Assembly: GCA_031257105.1 (NCBI GenBank)
Contig: JAIRPG010000110.1
Location: 1 to 32,476 of the forward strand
Direction: 5' to 3'
Source: Treponema sp.
GTDB taxonomy: Bacteria; Spirochaetota; Spirochaetia; Treponematales; Breznakiellaceae
DNA: 32,476 bases
The translations under genes were made by a program, and so were the position numbers. Each line of letters starts with the position of its first letter. Position 1 is the stretch's first letter. Positions 23,647 through 31,719 of this stretch are shown piece after piece. Under the pieces are notes generated by a model. The model searched no databases. It was not told the origin of the DNA and saw only the letters and a list, made by a program, of their open reading frames with translations.

Positions 23647-25290
23647 CTACTCCCACTCTATCGTTGCCGGCGGCTTACTTGATATATCGTAGGTAACGCG
23701 GCCTATATCTTTGACGGCGTTGGTGATAAGGGTGGAAATTTCAATCAGATCCTTGGGCGGAAAAGGGTACACGCCGGCGGTCATGCCATCGGCGCTGGTC
23801 ACGGCCCTGAGGGACAGAACCCAGCCGTACTTACGGACATCTCCCGCCACTCCCACTGAACGGATGGGGAGGAGCACTGCGAAAGCCTGCCATATCTCGT
23901 CGTAGAGGCTGCGTCCGGAAGCGCCCTGCCGGCGCTTCAATTCTTCTATATATATTGCATCCGCTTCCCGGAGGATTTCGCACTTTTCACGGGTAACTTC
24001 ACCCAGAATACGCACCGCAAGCCCCGGACCGGGAAAGGGGTGCCGGCGGATAACGTCTTCGTCTACCCCTAAAAGGCGGCCTAGACGGCGAACCTCGTCT
24101 TTGTAGAGCTTGTCCAGGGGTTCGATGATCCTGCCGGCCTTCCGTTTGGCGTCTACCAGCGGGCTGCCCACGTTGTGATGACTCTTGATAAGATGGGCCT
24201 TCTTTCCCACTCCCTTGCCGCTCTCGATGAGGTCTGTGTAGAGGGTGCCCTGGGCAAGAAAGTAGTCTTCCCCCAGGTTGAGCCGGGCTACCTCCCGCTC
24301 CTGGATGGTGATGAACAGGTCTCCTGCAACCTTGCGCTTGAGCTCCGGATCGGTTTTTCCCTCCAATGCGGCAAGAAATTCCTCCTCGCCGTAAATGATG
24401 TGGAGGTGTTCCGCCCCCAACCGCTCCAGATTCCGCCTGACCTCCCCGGTTTCGCCTTTCCGCATAAGCCCCGTGTCTATGTACATCAGGTGTACCTGGC
24501 CAACGGGCAGCGTTTTGAGGAGCAGCGCCGCCGCTACGGTAGAATCCACGCCCCCAGAGATAAGGAGCAGCGCCGGTTTTCCGCCGACCCGCTCCCGAAG
24601 TAAGGCGCGGACAGATTCGACATAGCCTTCCATCGTCCAATTCCGCGAACAGCCGCAGACGCCGAACACAAAGGCCGCCAGAATTTCTTGCCCCCGCTCG
24701 CAGTGGGTCACTTCCGGGTGGAATTGAAGACCAAACCAAGGGTTCTCTTCGTGAGCCGCTACCGCAGGATACCCTGTGGCGCTCGTTCCGTACTGCCTGA
24801 ATCCGGGGGCCAAGCGGGTTAGCGTATCGCCGTGGCTCATCCAGGCGGTGATTTTTTTCTCGCCCGCGCCATTACCGCAGACGTCCGCCTTCCCGCTGAT
24901 AATCGCCTCCAGGGTAACGGCGGAATCGAAGGCGGCAAAAAACGCCCCGCGCGCCTCATTATGAATGACCACCTCTATAGCGCCGTACTCCCGCTCGCTT
25001 AAAGGTTCCACCTGCCCCCCCAGATCGGCGGTCATGCGCTGGAGACCGTAGCAGATCCCCAGCAGCGGAAGGCCGCACCGGTAGATCCGCCGGTCGGGCG
25101 CGGCGCTTTCCGATGTATAGACCGATTCGGGGGAGCCGGAAAGGATGATCCCCGCCACACCGGAAAGGGCGTCCCCCTCAAGGGCCGTATCGCCGGGGAC
25201 TATCTCCGTATAGACCCCCAGATCCCGGATGCGCCGGGCGATGAGCTGGGTGGTCTGGCCGCCGAAATCGAGGATCAGTATCTTATCCAT
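23647..25290 (-). CDS. guaA: GMP synthase (glutamine-hydrolysing)
   Basis: A 547-residue enzyme that aminates XMP to GMP using glutamine and ATP. The N-terminal class I amidotransferase has the nucleophile Cys80 in GICYGLQ and the His191/Glu193 pair in FHPEVTH. The ATP pyrophosphatase P-loop is SGGVDS (245-250). The C-terminal dimerisation domain ends in PPATIEWE as expected. It is about 20 residues longer than E. coli GuaA, mainly from extra residues around 137-147 in the amidotransferase part. Its ATG follows the purA stop codon directly (TGA then ATG, no gap), so it depends on purA translation. No good ribosome binding site is present. Confidence 0.97.
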   Translation of the reverse strand: MDKILILDFGGQTTQLIARRIRDLGVYTEIVPGDTALEGDALSGVAGIILSGSPESVYTSESAAPDRRIYRCGLPLLGICYGLQRMTADLGGQVEPLSEREYGAIEVVIHNEARGAFFAAFDSAVTLEAIISGKADVCGNGAGEKKITAWMSHGDTLTRLAPGFRQYGTSATGYPAVAAHEENPWFGLQFHPEVTHCERGQEILAAFVFGVCGCSRNWTMEGYVESVRALLRERVGGKPALLLISGGVDSTVAAALLLKTLPVGQVHLMYIDTGLMRKGETGEVRRNLERLGAEHLHIIYGEEEFLAALEGKTDPELKRKVAGDLFITIQEREVARLNLGEDYFLAQGTLYTDLIESGKGVGKKAHLIKSHHNVGSPLVDAKRKAGRIIEPLDKLYKDEVRRLGRLLGVDEDVIRRHPFPGPGLAVRILGEVTREKCEILREADAIYIEELKRRQGASGRSLYDEIWQAFAVLLPIRSVGVAGDVRKYGWVLSLRAVTSADGMTAGVYPFPPKDLIEISTLITNAVKDIGRVTYDISSKPPATIEWE

Positions 25291-26517
25291 TCACTTTGTC
25301 CATGGGCTCTTTCTGATGATGGTCTCTTTCCGGTCGTAGCCCACGGACACGATGTCGATGGGGGTTTCGCAGAACCGCTCGATGAATTCGATGTACTCCA
25401 TGGCCGCCTCGGGGAACTCTTCGTAGGTAAGCGCGCCGGAGAGCGGTTTCTTCCAACCCCGGAAGCTGCGGAGTACCGGCTTAGCCCGGTTTAGCTCGTC
25501 AATAGAAGCGGGAAAGTTCTCTACGATCTTGTCGCCGATGCGGTAGGCCGTGCAGGCTTTGATCTCTTCCAGAGCATCGTATACGTCCAGATGGGTCATT
25601 ACCAGGGAGTCGATGGAGTTGGTGAGGCAGGCGTAGCGGAGGGAGACCAGATCCAGGTAGCCGCAGCGCCGGGGCCTGCCGGTGGTGACGCCGTATTCCC
25701 GGCCCGTATCCCGGACAAAGCGGTAGAGTTCGTCTTCGGAACCGGTGTCGAATTCGCTGGGCAGCGGGCCGTTGCCTACCCTGGTGGAATAGGCTTTGAA
25801 GACCCCCAGCACTTTGTCGATGGCCCGGGGCCCCACACAGCCGCCCACTGCGGCCCCGGCGGCGCAGGACATGCCGCTGGACACAAAGGGGTAGGTGCCC
25901 AGATCCAGATCGAGCAGGGTTCCCTGCGCGCCCTCAAAAAGTACCTGAGCATTCTTGCGGTGCATCAGGTAGGTGGCCAGATCTACGGACATCTCCTGCA
26001 AGGGCTCCAGGTAAGGGGCCAGAAATTCCCGGTCTCCCGGCTCCAACTCGTCCATCTTCTCTTTCCAGAGCAGATCGGCCACCCGGATTCCGTCCCGGTC
26101 GCTCTTCATGGAGTAGGTGATTCCAATACCCCTGCCGGTGGTGCCGATGGGCTTCTTGCGGGCCGCATCCCGCTCTTTATCTATCTGGATGTAGCGGGGC
26201 AGGACGATGTGGGCCCGGTCGGAAATAAAGACCCGCCCGGCGGTGTCGATGCCCCGGTCTTTGAGCATTTGAAGCTCGCTAAAGAGGGCCGCCGGATCGA
26301 TCACCATGCCCGCGCCGAGGATCACCATCTTGTCAGGATAGAAAACGCCGGAGGGGATGAGGTGTAGGGCGTACTCCTCGTTTCCGATAACGATGGTGTG
26401 CCCCGCGTTAGCGCCTCCGGAAAAACGGACGATTATCTGGGCCTCTTTGGCCAGATAATCCACGATCTTGCCCTTTCCTTCATCGCCCCACTGGGCGCCT
26501 ATAACCACTACCTTCAC
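25291..26517 (-). CDS. purA: adenylosuccinate synthetase
   Basis: A 408-residue enzyme that joins IMP and aspartate with GTP, the first step from IMP to AMP. GAQWGDEGKGKIVD with catalytic Asp12 and the GGANAGHTI loop with His40 are present, as are GTTGRGIGITY and GAQGTLLDLDLGTYPFVSS. It is about 20 residues shorter than E. coli PurA. The start is GTG, with GAGG 7 bases upstream. It abuts guaA, so both branches out of IMP are made from one mRNA. A strong hairpin lies 18 bases before the start codon. Confidence 0.97.
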   Translation of the reverse strand: MKVVVIGAQWGDEGKGKIVDYLAKEAQIIVRFSGGANAGHTIVIGNEEYALHLIPSGVFYPDKMVILGAGMVIDPAALFSELQMLKDRGIDTAGRVFISDRAHIVLPRYIQIDKERDAARKKPIGTTGRGIGITYSMKSDRDGIRVADLLWKEKMDELEPGDREFLAPYLEPLQEMSVDLATYLMHRKNAQVLFEGAQGTLLDLDLGTYPFVSSGMSCAAGAAVGGCVGPRAIDKVLGVFKAYSTRVGNGPLPSEFDTGSEDELYRFVRDTGREYGVTTGRPRRCGYLDLVSLRYACLTNSIDSLVMTHLDVYDALEEIKACTAYRIGDKIVENFPASIDELNRAKPVLRSFRGWKKPLSGALTYEEFPEAAMEYIEFIERFCETPIDIVSVGYDRKETIIRKSPWTK

Positions 26518-26534
26518 GTTTTACCTCAATTAGT

Positions 26535-26569
26535 GTCTGTCCACAAAGTCGGTTACTTTGCGGACAGAC
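26535..26569 (-). promoter_or_regulatory. strong stem-loop just upstream of purA
   Basis: GTCTGTCC (26535-26542) pairs with GGACAGAC (26562-26569), and CAAAG (26544-26548) with CTTTG (26556-26560), interrupted by one A/C mismatch, around a 7-base loop. In the purA mRNA the hairpin ends 7 bases before the GAGG ribosome binding site. No T-run follows in either direction. It could be a leader structure, an operator, or a small repeated palindromic element. Confidence 0.55.
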
Positions 26570-26623
26570 CTTGCATTTTCTCGCCTAAAGGCTGCTGAAT
26601 TTTCCGAGTAACGCCCCTCTGGA

Positions 26624-27265
26624 CTAGAATCCTTCGTAAAAGGCTTCTTTTACCCGGTCTACCGCAGTCTCCTGCTCCCTCGTGAGGGGTTTATCGGCCT
26701 TGACGCCGTTTATGATGCCAATTACCTGCTGATCCAGCAGCTTCCGGTCGATAGTTATCAGCACATAGTAGGTGTATTCCTCCCGCTGATCGGCATTGTA
26801 GCGCCTGAGGATCCAATAGTCCGCTTCTGTCCGCGCTCCGGAGAACGTCGCGCCGGACACATTCTTGACTACCGATTCAAAATAGCTGCCATAAGCTTCT
26901 TCCGGGCTTCCCACAGCGGCGCCGGCGAATTTCGCCTCTACCTTCCGCGTCATCATCACGGCCATTTCCTGGGCCGCAGTGAAATTTTTTGACCATTGCC
27001 GCAGAGCATTGATATTCTTTCCCGTGTCGGTTCCGATAAAGACGTACTTATCTTTATATTGATCCAGGGATTCCACTGCGGTAATGCCCTCGGTGGCGTA
27101 CAGACTAACCCATTCAGGGACGCTTCCCCCAAAATCCTTTGCTTGGTGATTTATCACCACATACTCCGAAGTCTCTTCCACAACGCCGGAAGGCCCTGTT
27201 TTCGGGCCGCTCGCGCACGCCATGGAAACAAGGGCGATAATAGCCCCCATCAACATCTTTTGCAT
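26624..27265 (-). CDS. envelope lipoprotein of unknown function
   Basis: A 213-residue lipoprotein: signal peptide MQKMLMGAIIALVSMA and Cys17. The mature part contains SVPEWVSLYATEGITAVES, YVFIGTDTGKNINALRQWSKNF and a C-terminal DRVKEAFYEGF; 'P-x-W-V ... F-x-G' segments recall small spirochaetal lipoproteins of the LPP20-like kind, but I cannot place it firmly. The frame opens at 27310, but the ATG at 27265 is the start because AAGGAG is 6 bases upstream and the signal peptide begins there. It is transcribed alone, divergent from aroA, and followed after about 100 bases by purA. Confidence 0.8.
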   Translation of the reverse strand: MQKMLMGAIIALVSMACASGPKTGPSGVVEETSEYVVINHQAKDFGGSVPEWVSLYATEGITAVESLDQYKDKYVFIGTDTGKNINALRQWSKNFTAAQEMAVMMTRKVEAKFAGAAVGSPEEAYGSYFESVVKNVSGATFSGARTEADYWILRRYNADQREEYTYYVLITIDRKLLDQQVIGIINGVKADKPLTREQETAVDRVKEAFYEGF

Positions 27266-27321
27266 TTGTTTCTCCTTAAAAAACACACTTGGAACGCCGT
27301 GCTTTATCACGTCATCCTATG

Positions 27322-27354
27322 GTAGATTATATAAATTATCAGTCTAAAATCTAC
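27322..27354. promoter_or_regulatory. inverted repeat and -10 boxes between the lipoprotein and aroA
   Basis: GTAGATT (27322-27328) and AATCTAC (27348-27354) form a 7-bp inverted repeat with a 19-base spacer. Inside it lie a perfect TATAAT on the minus strand (27326-27331) and TATAAA on the plus strand (27330-27335). Neither has a convincing -35. The dyad could be an operator over divergent promoters. Confidence 0.3.
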
Positions 27355-27377
27355 TCTTAGGTAAGGAAAGAAGTGTT

Positions 27378-28739
27378 ATGCGTGTTCATATAAATCCCCA
27401 TCGTTTTTCCGGCGCCGTTAGTGTTCCGGCTTCAAAGTCTCACACCATCAGACGGCTCCTCATGGCGGCTTTAACCGAAGGAGTATCGGAGATAGAACGC
27501 CCTCTGGATTCCCTGGACGCCTCTTCCTGCGTTAGGGTTTGCCGCGCTCTGGGAGCGGAGATCGCCGAATACCGGGCCGTCTGCCCCCATTGCGCGAATC
27601 CCCCGGATGAAAGGGGTGAAAAGCTCGTCCGCTGGGTAGTCCGGGGGCGGAGACGCCGGAAAAACACCGGACGCCCCGTTCTGGATGTAGGCAATTCGGG
27701 AACGACCCTCTTCCTTGCCCTGGCCGCCGCCGCCTTGGACGAGGAAGAAACCATCTTTACCGGGGACGAGCAGACGCGGCGGCGGGATGCAACGCCCCTG
27801 CTTTCCGCATTGGAGGGGTTAGGCGTCAGCGTAACCTCCACGGGAGGCTGCGCGCCCATCTCGGTTCGGGGGCCTTGGAAAGGCGGCAAGATAAGCCTGC
27901 CGTGTCCCACAAGCCAGTACCTTTCGGCCCTGCTCATTGCCGCTCCGCTTGCGCCGCCGGGAACGGTGACGGAAATTGACGTCCCCCTCCTCAATGAAAA
28001 GCCGTACATCGATTTGACCTTGGCTTACCTCCGCGAGCAGGGTATTCCCTGGGAAAGCCGGGACGATTATTCTTGGTTCCGTATTCCGGGAGGGGCCGCC
28101 TATACGCCGGTAAACGGCCCGGTACCAGGGGATTTTTCTTCTGCGGCGTTCCCTGCCTGCGCCGCCGCCGTCTCCGGCGGAACGGTTACCTTACGGGGTC
28201 TCCAGGCGGAAGATCCCCAGGGGGACAAGGCGTTGTTCGGTTTTTTAAATACGATGGGCTGCACAACCCTATGGACTGATGGCGATCTTACGATCTCCCG
28301 GCAGAGACCGCTTATAGGCGGCGAGTTTGACCTTAACGCCACGCCGGATATGCTCCCCGTTATGGCTGTTCTGGGCGCTTATGCCCAAGGGGAAACCAGG
28401 CTGGTCAACGCGACCCACGCCCGGATAAAGGAGACCGACCGTATCGCCGTGATGGCATTGGAACTGGCGAAGTTCGGCGCGCACATAACAGAGCGTCCGG
28501 ACGGCCTTATCATCCAGGGAGGAAGGATCCCGTCGCCAGGAATGGCCCCGGAGAAGACGCTTCGCGTGGTACAAGGACACGGGGATCACCGGGTGGTCAT
28601 GGCTCTCGCTTCGGCGGCCCTTGCTTCGGCGGGAATTACCGAAATAGACGATGCCGAATGTGCCGCCGTAACGTATCCCGGCTTTCTGGAACTCCTCCAA
28701 GCGGAAATTAGGAACGTCCGGAGGACGCCGCTTCAATAG
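27378..28739 (+). CDS. aroA: 3-phosphoshikimate 1-carboxyvinyltransferase (EPSP synthase)
   Basis: A 453-residue shikimate-pathway enzyme that joins shikimate-3-phosphate and PEP. Active-site segments are ASKSHTIRR (Lys20), GNSGTT (106-110), TGDEQTRRRDATPL (Arg near 135), PTSQYLSALL, NATPDMLPVMA, IKETDRI and GHGDHRVVMA. Two oddities: the Arg that usually follows GN(A/S)GT(A/T)(M/L) is replaced by Phe112, and residues about 65-97 form an insertion with a CPHC motif and a basic RGRRRRK stretch. The start at 27378 has AAGGA about 10 bases upstream. The last 32 bases overlap the end of serA on the opposite strand. Confidence 0.95.
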   Translation: MRVHINPHRFSGAVSVPASKSHTIRRLLMAALTEGVSEIERPLDSLDASSCVRVCRALGAEIAEYRAVCPHCANPPDERGEKLVRWVVRGRRRRKNTGRPVLDVGNSGTTLFLALAAAALDEEETIFTGDEQTRRRDATPLLSALEGLGVSVTSTGGCAPISVRGPWKGGKISLPCPTSQYLSALLIAAPLAPPGTVTEIDVPLLNEKPYIDLTLAYLREQGIPWESRDDYSWFRIPGGAAYTPVNGPVPGDFSSAAFPACAAAVSGGTVTLRGLQAEDPQGDKALFGFLNTMGCTTLWTDGDLTISRQRPLIGGEFDLNATPDMLPVMAVLGAYAQGETRLVNATHARIKETDRIAVMALELAKFGAHITERPDGLIIQGGRIPSPGMAPEKTLRVVQGHGDHRVVMALASAALASAGITEIDDAECAAVTYPGFLELLQAEIRNVRRTPLQ

Positions 28740-29904
28740 TCCTTACCCGGATTATGCCTTCTACCGCCTTGATCCGTTCCAGCACCCCCTGGGGGATAAC
28801 CTGCTCGGTGTCGATGATGTTGTAGGCGTACTCGCCCTGGTGGTGGTTGATAAGATCGCCGATGTTGATCCCCTCGCCGGCAAGGATCGTGGTGATCTGG
28901 CCCACCATGTTTGGGATGTTCCGGTTTGCCACGATGAGCCGGTTCCCCTGGGCGCCGCTCGGCTGCTCCAGCTTGCACCGGGGAAAATTGACCGAATTCA
29001 CCACCGTCCCGGACTCCAAGTAATCCATGAGCTGCCTCACCGCCATAATCGCACAGTTGTCCTCCGCCTCGGGGGTAGACGCCCCCAGATGGGGAATACA
29101 GATCGCTTTTTTACAGGCCAAAAGCTCGGCGGTGGGGAAATCGGTAACATACACAGCGAGTTTTCCCGTTTCCAGCGCTTGAATAACGTCCGCCTCGTTT
29201 ACCAGGCCGCCGCGGGCAAGGTTGATAATCCGGGCGCCCTTCTTCATCAGGCGGAATTTCCCCGCATCCATAAGACCCTTGGTCGTATCGCCCAGCGGAA
29301 GGTGCAGGGTCACGTAGTCCGCGTGGGCCAGCAGCCCCTCCAGGGTATCGGCCCGCCGTACTTGCCGGGAGAGGTTCCAGGCGGCGTCTACCGAAATGTA
29401 GGGATCGTACCCAGCAACTTCCATGCCCATGGCAACGGCGTCGTTAGCCACCATGACCCCGATGGCCCCCAACCCCACCACGCCCAGGGTCTTGCCCCGG
29501 AGTTCCGGCCCCTCGAACCGGGATTTCTCTTTTTCCACCAGATCGGGTACCTCATCGGCCCGGGACGCGATGGACGCTCCCCAGTTGACGCCCCCCAGGA
29601 TGTTCCGGGAAGAGAGGAGCAGCGCCGCAATAGCCAGCTCCTTGACGGCGTTGGCGTTCCCGCCGGGGGTGTTGAAGACCACGATCCCCCGCTCGCTGCA
29701 CGCCTCTATGGGGATGTTGTTGTAACCGGCTCCGGCGCGGGCAATGGCCTGCACGGTTTCGGGAATCTCGATGCCGTGGAGATCCGCGCTCCTTACCAAA
29801 AGGGCGTCCGGATGGGGGAGTTCGCCGGCCACCTCGTAACGATCACGGGGGAACCGTTCCAGCCCCAGGGGGGAGATCTTATTCATCGTCCTGATACGAA
29901 ACAT
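28708..29904 (-). CDS. serA: D-3-phosphoglycerate dehydrogenase with ACT domain
   Basis: A 398-residue enzyme that oxidises 3-phosphoglycerate with NAD+, the first step of serine synthesis. The NAD-binding GLGAIGVMVANDAVAMG and the catalytic region with NLARGGLVNEADV and HLGASTPEAEDN are present. A C-terminal ACT domain (about 320-390; LIVANRNIPNMVGQITTILA) should bind serine for feedback control. The frame opens at a TTG at 29928 inside serC; the ATG at 29904 is preferred because AAGGAAGG lies 6 bases upstream. It is the third gene of rex-serC-serA, so its NADH-producing reaction is under an NADH-sensing repressor. No serB is seen in the window. Confidence 0.95.
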   Translation of the reverse strand: MFRIRTMNKISPLGLERFPRDRYEVAGELPHPDALLVRSADLHGIEIPETVQAIARAGAGYNNIPIEACSERGIVVFNTPGGNANAVKELAIAALLLSSRNILGGVNWGASIASRADEVPDLVEKEKSRFEGPELRGKTLGVVGLGAIGVMVANDAVAMGMEVAGYDPYISVDAAWNLSRQVRRADTLEGLLAHADYVTLHLPLGDTTKGLMDAGKFRLMKKGARIINLARGGLVNEADVIQALETGKLAVYVTDFPTAELLACKKAICIPHLGASTPEAEDNCAIMAVRQLMDYLESGTVVNSVNFPRCKLEQPSGAQGNRLIVANRNIPNMVGQITTILAGEGINIGDLINHHQGEYAYNIIDTEQVIPQGVLERIKAVEGIIRVRTIEAASSGRS

Positions 29905-29917
29905 TGGCTGCCTTCCT

Positions 29918-31018
29918 TTATCTCTCAAACGCTTCTATAAACTGAATGAGCGCCTGAACGCCCTCGATGGGCATGGCATTGTAGATGCTGGCCCTCATGC
30001 CTCCTACCAGGCGATGACCGGCCAGGTTCACGAGCCCGGCGGCGGCGGCTTCCTTTACAAAACGGGCCTCCAGTTCCGCGCGTTTTTCGGCGTCTTCCAG
30101 GGTGCAGATAAAGGGGATGTTCATCAGGCTGCGGAAGGGTTTCTCCACGGGGGAGCGGAAGAGCCGGGACTTTTCCAAGCAGGCGTAGAAGAGATCCGCC
30201 TTCTCCCGGTTCCGGCGGGCCATGGCGCTCACGCCGCCTGAGTCTTTGAGCCATTCCAGCACCAGACCGGTGATGTAGATGCCGTAGCAGGGGGGGGTGT
30301 TGTACAGAGAACCTTCCGAGGCGTGAATGTCGTAGCGGAGCAGCGCCGGCGTCCACGAGGGGGCGTGTCCGATGAGGTCTTCCCGGATGATCACCACCGT
30401 GACCCCGGCGGGCCCCAGGTTTTTCTGGGCTCCCGCGTAGAGTATGCCGAACCGGGACACGTCCAGCTCTTCCGAGAGGATACAGCTTGAAACGTCCGCC
30501 GCCAGGGGGACTGCGCTGGTTTCGGGCAGAGCGGCCCATTTGGTGCCCACGATGGTGTTGTTCAGGGTGATATGGTAGTAGGCGTCGTCAGGCTCCGGCG
30601 CGGGGGCCTGGGGAATATAGGTGTAGGCGCGGTCTTTCGAGCTGGCCCGGACGCGCACATCGGCGTACTTGGCGCCTTCTTCGGCGGCTTTCTTAGCCCA
30701 GACCCCGGTGTCAATGTAAGCGGCCTTCTTTCGGGGCGCGCCGCTTTCGCCGGCGGCCAGGTTGAGGGGGATCATGGAGAATTGCAGGGACGCCCCTCCT
30801 TGGAGAAAGAGCACCTGATAGTTTTTGGGGATGCCCATGAGTTCCCGCAGCAGGGCCTCGGTCTTCTCGATGATGGGCTTGAAGTCCTTAGACCGGTGGC
30901 TCATCTCCATCACCGACTGGCCTGTGCCGTTGGCGCAGGTCATCTCCGCCGCAGCCCGCTCCAATACCGGCAGGGGCAGCGCCGAGGGGCCCGCTGAAAA
31001 GTTAAATACCCGTTTCAT
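29918..31018 (-). CDS. serC: phosphoserine aminotransferase
   Basis: A 366-residue PLP enzyme that converts 3-phosphohydroxypyruvate and glutamate to phosphoserine. The N-terminus FNFSAGPSALP and the PLP lysine Lys199 in LYAGAQKNLGPAG are standard, as are FLQGGASLQF and the C-terminal GGMRASIYNAM. The length is typical. The start at 31018 has GGAGG 6 bases upstream and lies inside the end of rex (17-base overlap), so it is coupled. serA follows 13 bases after its stop. Confidence 0.97.
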   Translation of the reverse strand: MKRVFNFSAGPSALPLPVLERAAAEMTCANGTGQSVMEMSHRSKDFKPIIEKTEALLRELMGIPKNYQVLFLQGGASLQFSMIPLNLAAGESGAPRKKAAYIDTGVWAKKAAEEGAKYADVRVRASSKDRAYTYIPQAPAPEPDDAYYHITLNNTIVGTKWAALPETSAVPLAADVSSCILSEELDVSRFGILYAGAQKNLGPAGVTVVIIREDLIGHAPSWTPALLRYDIHASEGSLYNTPPCYGIYITGLVLEWLKDSGGVSAMARRNREKADLFYACLEKSRLFRSPVEKPFRSLMNIPFICTLEDAEKRAELEARFVKEAAAAGLVNLAGHRLVGGMRASIYNAMPIEGVQALIQFIEAFER

Positions 31019-31640
31019 GTTGTTCCTCCGTATCTTCCATTTTGATTGCTAATGAGCGCAGTTCATCCACCACGTACACATTCCGCACGGCGACTTCCGG
31101 GGAAAGCCGGAGCGCCACAGGGGCGAAGTTGAGTATCCCCCGGATACCGGCGGCGGCCAACTTTTCCGCCGCGCCCTGGGCCGCCTCGGCGGGCACGCAG
31201 AGCAGGGCTATTTCTATAGAAAAGCGCTGTATAACTTCCGCCATCTTATAGGCCGGGTAGAGCGGCGCCGGGGACTTGAGGATCTCCACCCGGTTGACGT
31301 TGGTATCAAAGCCGGCGCAGAGATCGAATTCCTCCAAGTCCAGTCCGCCCGCGTTGAGGTAGGCCGAGCCGAGCCGTCCCAGACCCACCACGCAAAAACG
31401 CCGCCGCCGGTCAAAGCCCAGGGCCTTCCTGATGGCCGGTACGAGGGAATCCGCAGTATACCCGGCGCTGCTCCCCACCGCTTGGCCCCCCGCCAGATAG
31501 GAGATGTCCTTTCTGATGGTATGGCTAGACCAGCCGGTAAGAGCCTCCACTTCAGCGGAGGTGATAGGGGTGTCGCCGGTCTTCTCCAGAAAACGCATCA
31601 GGGAGAGGAGCCGTTCCTTAGCCGGTTCAGGAATCCGCAT
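31002..31640 (-). CDS. rex: redox-sensing transcriptional repressor Rex
   Basis: A 212-residue dimeric repressor that leaves DNA when the NADH/NAD+ ratio rises. The N-terminal winged helix (about 1-75) has ITSAEVEALTGWSSHTIRKD and ISYLAGGQAVG. The Rossmann domain has VVGLGRLGSAYL (GLGRLG at 86-91), FDTN and ALLCVPAEAAQ, and the family C-terminal pattern ILNFAPVALRL and VDELRSLAI. The start at 31640 has only a weak ribosome binding site. Directly upstream are a good promoter and a perfect Rex operator, so it should repress itself together with serC and serA. Confidence 0.95.
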   Translation of the reverse strand: MRIPEPAKERLLSLMRFLEKTGDTPITSAEVEALTGWSSHTIRKDISYLAGGQAVGSSAGYTADSLVPAIRKALGFDRRRRFCVVGLGRLGSAYLNAGGLDLEEFDLCAGFDTNVNRVEILKSPAPLYPAYKMAEVIQRFSIEIALLCVPAEAAQGAAEKLAAAGIRGILNFAPVALRLSPEVAVRNVYVVDELRSLAIKMEDTEEQHETGI

Positions 31641-31658
31641 CGTTATCCAGACAACCTA

Positions 31659-31678
31659 CCTGTGAAATATTTCACAGG
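31659..31678. promoter_or_regulatory. Rex operator
   Basis: CCTGTGAAATATTTCACAGG is a perfect 20-bp palindrome matching the Rex consensus (TTGTGAA-N4-TTCACAA) in 12 of the 14 defined positions. It lies 1 base downstream of the -10 box and covers the transcription start of the rex operon, a classic repressor position. Confidence 0.85.
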
Positions 31679-31679
31679 C

Positions 31680-31708
31680 AATGTACGCCGCCGGTCTTCC
31701 TTTGTCAA
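31680..31708 (-). promoter_or_regulatory. sigma-70-type promoter of the rex-serC-serA operon
   Basis: On the minus strand a perfect TTGACA (31703-31708) and TACATT (31680-31685, 4 of 6) are spaced by 17 bases. Transcription would start inside the Rex operator. Confidence 0.75.
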
Positions 31709-31719
31709 GGATACGGTAT

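Noticed and set aside
25591-26367. A 258-codon frame antisense to purA
   Set aside because: It is a mirror of purA; the composition (Gly, His, Val, Asp, Gln) is that of a reversed frame, with no motif.
28840-29940. A long open frame (366 codons) antisense to serA
   Set aside because: It lies wholly opposite a well-supported gene; high-GC coding regions create such mirror frames. It has no ribosome binding site and its His/Gly/Arg-rich product resembles no protein I know.
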